From Pseudomonadota bacterium (lineage in GTDB: Bacteria; Pseudomonadota; Alphaproteobacteria; Acetobacterales; Acetobacteraceae), in NCBI GenBank assembly GCA_021779655.1, contig JAJYAF010000184.1, forward strand, positions 1 to 5,458: a stretch of 5,458 bases of DNA, written 5' to 3'. The notes under the pieces are model-generated. The model was not told the DNA's origin. It did not search any database and saw only the letters and a list, made by a program, of their open reading frames with translations. A program made the position numbers and the translations under genes. How positions within the stretch are numbered: position 1 is the first letter of the stretch; each line of letters opens with the position of its first letter. Shown in pieces: positions 5,275-5,458 of this stretch.

Positions 5275-5458
5275 TCAGTCGGCTTCCAGCGCGGTTTCCG
5301 CGGCAAGCCATTCCTGCTCCGCCGTTTCCACCTCGCGCCGCAGGCCGGCCAGGCGCTGGTGAATGCGGCCCAGCTCCCCGGCCCGGGCGGGGAGGTACAT
5401 GCCGGGCTGCCCGAGCCGCTCCTCCAGCATGGCGCGCTCCGCCGCCAGTTTTTCCAGC
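5275..5458 (-). CDS. C-terminal end of a probable ABC-F family ATPase (partial)
   Basis: Only the last 60 codons are in the window; the gene enters from the right edge and stops at TGA 5277-5275. The translation is a heptad-rich helical hairpin: LEKLAAERAMLEERLGQPGMY, then LPARAGELGRIHQRLAGLRREVETAEQEWLAAETALEAD. The pattern of a first helix, a short 'L..PG.Y' turn, then a second helix ending in EW-L-A-E is typical of the C-terminal coiled coil of ABC-F proteins (Uup/EttA-like translation factors). The ATP-binding motifs would lie beyond the edge, so the family is inferred from the tail alone. Other coiled-coil proteins cannot be excluded. It is in the same orientation as acpP but 280 bases away, so it is probably a separate unit. 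Confidence 0.62.
   Translation of the reverse strand, partial: LEKLAAERAMLEERLGQPGMYLPARAGELGRIHQRLAGLRREVETAEQEWLAAETALEAD

Noticed and set aside
5004..5306. 100-codon minus-strand frame before acpP
   Set aside because: Overlaps the ABC-F tail out of frame, crosses the inverted repeats, no domain or Shine-Dalgarno support; likely chance.
1..5458. Mobile elements, CRISPR, tRNA/rRNA genes, defence or novel accessory system
   Set aside because: No transposase, spaced repeats, cloverleaf or composition break was seen; the window is filled by conserved housekeeping genes.

Overview
This window reads as a GC-rich alphaproteobacterial chromosome segment. NusA and RimP have the Rhodospirillales/Acetobacteraceae style in memory-based comparison: NusA starts [20 protein letters not shown], and RimP carries a '[23 protein letters not shown]' type N-terminus with '[11 protein letters not shown]'. 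That placement is inference, since no database was searched. All supported genes lie on the minus strand; the long plus-strand open frames are GC-rich shadows.

In transcription order (right to left) the layout is: the C-terminal 60 codons of a probable ABC-F ATPase (5275-5458, running in from the right edge); a 280-base non-coding gap with inverted repeats; acpP (acyl carrier protein) and fabF (beta-ketoacyl-ACP synthase II), 29 bases apart; mltG (membrane-bound endolytic transglycosylase), 54 bases after fabF; a 126-141-base gap holding a good sigma-70-type promoter, a short leader and an intrinsic terminator; then rimP, nusA and the start of a ylxR-family gene that runs off the left edge. 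infB would be expected next but is outside the window.

Two conserved housekeeping blocks meet here. acpP-fabF-mltG covers fatty-acid chain elongation plus peptidoglycan chain-length control. rimP-nusA-ylxR covers 30S ribosome maturation, transcription elongation/antitermination and an RNA-binding protein. The boundary is the mltG-rimP gap, where a new promoter fires into a leader that can fold either as a terminator or as a competing upstream hairpin. This looks like an attenuator controlling the rimP-nusA operon.

There is no sign of a mobile element, CRISPR, defence system or biosynthetic island, and no clearly novel system. The items worth a second look are regulatory or local. They are the rimP leader; a ylxR gene with no normal in-frame start, although an ATGA overlap with nusA sits one base out of frame beside a C4 run; a triplicated 15-bp repeat over the mltG start; and a Gln in place of the usual first Glu of the MltG active-site motif.
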